DNA of 64,000 nucleotides from Bacilli bacterium (GTDB taxonomy: Bacteria; Bacillota_I; Bacilli_A; RFN20; CAG-288): assembly GCA_022652945.1 (NCBI GenBank), contig JALCRV010000001.1, positions 195,384 to 259,383 on the forward strand, read 5' to 3'. The notes under the pieces are model-generated. The model saw only the letters and a program-made list of their open reading frames with translations. It was not told the DNA's origin and made no database searches. Below, piece by piece: positions 63,326 through 64,000 of the stretch. The position numbers and the translations under genes are program-made. Numbering within the stretch: position 1 is the stretch's first letter; each line of letters opens with the position of its first letter.

Positions 63326-64000
63326 TGTTACCGCCTGAAGAGGAAGGATTATTATTGCCTACCGGGCGTTGGTTATTGTTATTGCTGTGTTGATTGTTAT
63401 TGTTATAGCCATGGTAATTGCCATTGCCGTGGTTATTGTTATGATGCTTATTATTGTTGCCATGATACATCCACTTCTCATCACCGTGATAATCATTATG
63501 CGGACGGCCATTTTGCTGATGGTTATCATGATGGTAATCATCTTTACGGCCTTGGTCATGGTAATTGCTAGAAGCAGAATGATCTCCCGTATTAGCTGGA
63601 GCAACCGGAGTCAATAAAGGCTTTTCCGGAATCACATCGGAGACCTTAACCGACGGCGGATTGACTATACCGAGATCTTTCGGAGTCAATTGAGCTTCGG
63701 AAGCCTTCTTCACAGGAACATAAACCTTCCCAGTCGAAATTGCATTATATTCATCCAAACTGATAGTAGCCATATTATCAGGAGAATATAAGCTGACAGT
63801 TCTCGCTAAGACGTTAAAAGAAGAGACCTTCATGGTATTCCCGCCATAAACAATCGGAGTACCTAAACGTGGGAATTCTTTTTTACCTTCTGAGTAGGCT
63901 TCATCTTCATACTTTAAGCAGCAGATAAGTTTTCCGCATTGTCCGGAAAGCTTAGGAATATTGATCGCTAACATCTGGTTTTTCGCCATCGCGATCGAGA
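63309..64000 (-). CDS. ricT: RicT/YaaT (PSP1 domain) protein, C-terminal part, with Asn/His-rich tail
   Basis: The frame is open to the window edge, so the 5' end lies outside. MAKNQMLAINIPKLSGQCGKL and ICCLKYEDEAY are the conserved C-terminal PSP1/RicT segment with its Cys pair, part of the Y-complex that guides RNase Y and, in Bacillus, binds iron-sulfur clusters. After about residue 150 of the visible part a tail of about 75 residues is dominated by Asn, His and Gly (GNNNKHHNNNHGNGNYHGYN), which is not typical of RicT. The His residues could bind metal, or the tail may simply be an AAT/CAT repeat expansion. Confidence 0.9.
   Translation of the reverse strand, partial: SIAMAKNQMLAINIPKLSGQCGKLICCLKYEDEAYSEGKKEFPRLGTPIVYGGNTMKVSSFNVLARTVSLYSPDNMATISLDEYNAISTGKVYVPVKKASEAQLTPKDLGIVNPPSVKVSDVIPEKPLLTPVAPANTGDHSASSNYHDQGRKDDYHHDNHQQNGRPHNDYHGDEKWMYHGNNNKHHNNNHGNGNYHGYNNNNQHSNNNNQRPVGNNNPSSSGGNNGSHN

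Noticed and set aside
63296-63617. Cys/Tyr/His-rich ORFs on the plus strand (possible metallothionein-like peptides)
   Set aside because: They are the complement of the Asn/His codon repeats in the ricT tail.

Overview
The window reads as a chromosome segment of a Gram-positive, low-to-moderate GC bacterium, most likely an uncultured gut or rumen Bacillota (class Bacilli; Erysipelotrichales/RF39-like lineages are my guess, not shown). The evidence is strong Shine-Dalgarno sites (AGGAGG), UGA used as a normal stop, a lipoprotein with Lgt, HprK with an HPr-like protein, the hprK-lgt-trxB-whiA order, and RicT. No rRNA, CRISPR array, complete insertion sequence or prophage was seen.

Layout. 1-2.7 kb: the end of a CtpE-like P-type ATPase and a lipoprotein. 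2.7-7.1 kb: a DeoR regulator divergent from rhaB-rhaA-rhaD (L-rhamnose catabolism). 7.4-8.8 kb: a two-gene module, HTH-DUF3990 (ADP-ribosyltransferase-like) plus a 160-residue partner, probably toxin-antitoxin. 9-34.5 kb: a large glycoside locus with a TetR regulator, a GPH sugar symporter, an MBL hydrolase, GH2, GH39, GH3, a second GH2, another GH3, AraC, GH78 alpha-L-rhamnosidase, PocR-AraC, and an operon holding a ribulokinase-like/AraD fusion, a xylulokinase, DUF4867 and a fucose/arabinose-isomerase-family enzyme. None of these hydrolases has a visible signal peptide, so oligosaccharides or plant glycosides are probably imported and cut in the cytoplasm to rhamnose, arabinose, xylose and hexoses.

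34.6-44.8 kb is core: tpiA, pgk, gap, whiA, trxB, lgt, hprK, uvrA. 44.9-54.3 kb is mixed: an acetyltransferase, a cation/proton antiporter, an ArsR-controlled Zn/Cd-type ATPase, a family 2 glycosyltransferase split by one in-frame stop, a phosphodiesterase, rsuA, DUF368 (PopT family) and an MBL hydrolase. 54.4-64 kb: glyA, an HPr/Crh-like gene, tRNA-Lys(CTT), a domain-permuted GH3, small membrane proteins, PAP2, rsmI and the 3' part of ricT with an Asn/His-rich tail.

Regulation. HprK together with an HPr-like protein lacking the PTS histidine but keeping the HprK serine suggests a Crh-type catabolite signal. Cre-like or GCGCTT-centred palindromes lie upstream of the arabinose operon, a GH2 gene, gap and the HPr-like gene. 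Two genes (HTH-DUF3990 and PAP2) have a near-consensus -10 ending exactly 6 nt before the ATG and no ribosome site, so they probably make leaderless mRNAs.
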